Assembly (NCBI RefSeq): GCF_033118175.1
Contig: NW_026870965.1
Location: 1,488,001-1,552,000, forward strand
Source of the DNA: Dama dama
Lineage: Eukaryota; Chordata; Mammalia; Artiodactyla; Cervidae
DNA: 64,000 bases
Reading direction: 5' to 3'
Shown: piece by piece, positions 62,501 through 64,000 of the stretch
Position numbering within the stretch: position 1 is the stretch's first letter
Layout of the letters: every line of letters begins with the position of its first letter
Position numbers and translations under genes: made by a program
Notes under the pieces: generated by a model
Databases searched by the model: none
The model's input: the letters and a program-made list of their open reading frames with translations, nothing else
What the model was told of the DNA's origin: nothing

Positions 62501-64000
62501 AGAGGTGCATGAAACAGTCTGAAAAATATGATGAGCATGAAATGGTCTGAAAAACTGGAGGAGCATGAAGCGGTGTAGAAAAACATGAAGAGCCAGAAAA
62601 GGTGTGACAAATATAAAGAGCTTCAAAAGGTGTGAAAAATATGAGGAGCATGAAACGGTCTGAAAAATAGAAGGAGCATGAAGCGGTGTTTAATAACATG
62701 AAGAGCCTGAAAAGGTGTGAAAAATATGAAGAGCTTCAAAAGGTGTGAAATACATGAGGAGCATGAAAAGGGCTGAAAAATAGGAGAAGCATGAAGTGGT
62801 GTGGAAATATATGAAGAGCGTGAAAAGGTGTGAAAAATATGAAGAGCCTCAAAACGTGTGGAAAATATGAGGAGCATGATATGGTTTGAAAAATAGGATT
62901 AGCATGAAGCGGTGTTCAAAAACATGAAGAGCCTGAAAAATTGTGAAAAATATGAAAAGCTTCAAAAGGTGTCAAAAATATGAGGAGCATGAAACGGTCT
63001 GAAAAATAGGAGGAGCATGAAGTGGTGTTGAAAAACATGAAGAACCTGAAAAGGTGTGAAAAATATGAAGAGCTTGAAAACGTGTGAAATATATGAAGAG
63101 CTTCAAAAGGTGCTAAAAATGAGATGAGCATGAAACCGTCTGAAAAATATGAGGAGCATGAAACGATGATCAAAAACATGAAGAGCCTGAAAAGCTGTGA
63201 AAAATATGAAGAGCTTCAAAAGGTGTGAAATACATGAGGAGCATGAAACTCTCTGAAAAATAGAAATAGCATGAAGTGGTGTTCAAAAACAAGAAGAGCC
63301 TGAAAAGGTGTGAAAAATATGAAGAGCTTCAAAAGGTGTGAAAAATATGAGGAGCATGATACAGTTTGAAAAATAGGAGGAGCATGAAGCCATGTTGAAA
63401 AACATGAAGAGTCTGAAAACGTGTGAAAATATGAAGAGCTTCAAAAATATGAAAAATATGAAGAGCTTCAAAAGGTGTGAAAAATATGAAGAGCTTCAAA
63501 AGGTGTCAAAATGAGATGAGCATGAAACGGTCTGCAATAGAGGAAGAGCATGAAATGGTGTTCAAAAACATGAAGAGCCTGAAAAGGTGTGAAAAACATG
63601 AAGAGCTTAAAAAGGTGTCAAAAATATGAGGAGCATGGAACGGTCTGAAAAAGAAGAGGAGCAAGAAGCGGTGTTGAAAAACATGAAGAGCCTGAAAAGG
63701 TGTGAAAAATATGAAGAGCTTCTAAAGGTGTCAAAAATATGAGGAGCATGAAACGGTCTTAAAAATACGAGGAGCATGCAGTGGTGTTGAAAAACATGAA
63801 GAGCCTGAAAAGTTGTGAAAAATATGCATAGCTTCAAATGGTGTCAAAAATTAGATGAGCATGAAACGGTCTGAAAAATTGGAGGAGCAAGAAGTACTGT
63901 TGAAAAACATGAAGTGCCTGTAAAGGTGTGAAAAATATGAAGAGATAAAAAATGTGTCAAAAATATGAGAGGCATGAAACAATCTGAAAAATAGGAGGAG
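59544..64000. repeat. Domain VII: 7,358-bp super-unit, copy 2 (cut by window end)
   Basis: Matches 52,186-56,642 base for base apart from about eight substitutions. It is still matching at the last base of the window, so the true end is outside. Confidence 0.92.

Larger units (their letters stand above)
1..64000 (+). repeat. Satellite array, 113-bp tetrameric monomer of 28-bp blocks
   Basis: The whole window is a continuous head-to-tail tandem array in one orientation; no inversion or foreign insertion was seen. The monomer has four blocks in the order A-B-C-D, three of 28 bp and one (D) of 29 bp. Every block has an A5 run near its start, a GAAGAGC or GAGGAGC-type centre, and a tail ending in GGTGT or GGTCT. 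The consensus has 49 A, 33 G, 20 T and 11 C. Copies differ mostly by point changes, A-run length changes and gain or loss of whole blocks. The family is not one I recognise. Satellite identity is seen directly; a centromeric or heterochromatic role is inference. Confidence 0.98.

Noticed and set aside
1..64000. AGGAGGAGCATGAAG in C blocks looks like a ribosome binding site with a start codon
   Set aside because: It recurs hundreds of times as part of the monomer, the spacing is too short, and the usual continuation ATG AAG CGG TGT TGA stops after four codons. Nothing else suggests a bacterial sequence.
1..64000. CRISPR-like array of ~28-bp repeats with ~28-bp spacers
   Set aside because: The would-be spacers are the other block types of the same family and repeat every 113 bp. 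There is no leader and no cas gene.
1..64000. Coding tandem-repeat protein such as a leucine-rich or pentapeptide repeat gene
   Set aside because: Neither the 28-bp nor the 113-bp period keeps frame, and stops occur in nearly every monomer on both strands.
1..64000. Transposable element, telomere repeat or rDNA inside the array
   Set aside because: I read the window end to end and saw no stretch departing from the monomer pattern, no terminal inverted repeats, no TTAGGG-type runs and no rRNA-like sequence. A small degenerate insertion could still be missed by eye.
52186..64000. The 7,358-bp duplication as a plain assembly artefact
   Set aside because: The copies differ at about eight positions scattered along the block, which favours two real loci over one locus assembled twice. 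Read-level proof is not available here.

Overview
All 64 kb is one uninterrupted, head-to-tail satellite DNA array. I found no gene, no RNA gene, no recognisable transposon and no stretch of unique sequence. The basic unit is about 113 bp, seen for example as an exact 113-bp step between 32,373 and 32,486. It is itself a tetramer of related ~28-bp blocks, called A, B, C and D here. The cores are A = GAAAAATATGAAGAGCTTC, B = CAAAAATATGAGGAGCATG, C = GAAAAATAGGAGGAGCATG and D = TGAAAAACATGAAGAGCCTG. Each is followed by a 9-bp tail: AAAAGGTGT for A and D, AAACGGTCT for B, AAGCGGTGT for C. The window holds roughly 560 tetramer equivalents, all in one orientation. The + strand consensus is about 73% purine (49 A, 33 G, 20 T, 11 C per 113 bp; 39% GC), so the two strands differ strongly in composition.

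The organism is a eukaryote with large satellite blocks, assembled from long reads. I do not recognise the family and cannot name the species. The two CpG sites per monomer recur as CG, TG and CA, which is the signature of methylated-CpG decay, so a genome with CpG methylation (vertebrate, plant or similar) is likely. A centromeric or pericentromeric location is plausible for such an array but is inference only.

Layout: (I) 1-11,820 is a mosaic of ~0.5-1.4 kb modules, each present two or more times, with its own diagnostic variants. (II) 11,821-25,949 holds older, more dispersed modules and a local 84-bp trimer form. (III) 25,950-28,310 is a 1.24-kb tandem duplication whose second copy lacks exactly one monomer. 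(IV) 28,311-42,840 is a subfamily in which block A is often doubled and block B carries an ATGAGATGAGC variant, with several internal block copies. (V) 42,841-46,311 is a 1,686-bp unit in two full tandem copies plus the start of a third. (VI) 46,312-52,185 is mixed, including a burst of 112-bp amplification near 50.2-50.9 kb. (VII) 52,186-64,000 holds a 7,358-bp super-unit followed by 4.46 kb of its next copy, ~99.8% identical by eye, running off the window end.

The array is therefore hierarchical: 28 bp, then 113 bp, then ~0.8-1.7 kb, then ~7.4 kb. Insertions and deletions between copies are mostly quantised in whole blocks or whole monomers (84, 112 and 227 bp), as expected from unequal exchange or replication slippage in register. 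Open reading frames exist only because the pyrimidine-rich - strand has few stop codons; none looks like a gene.
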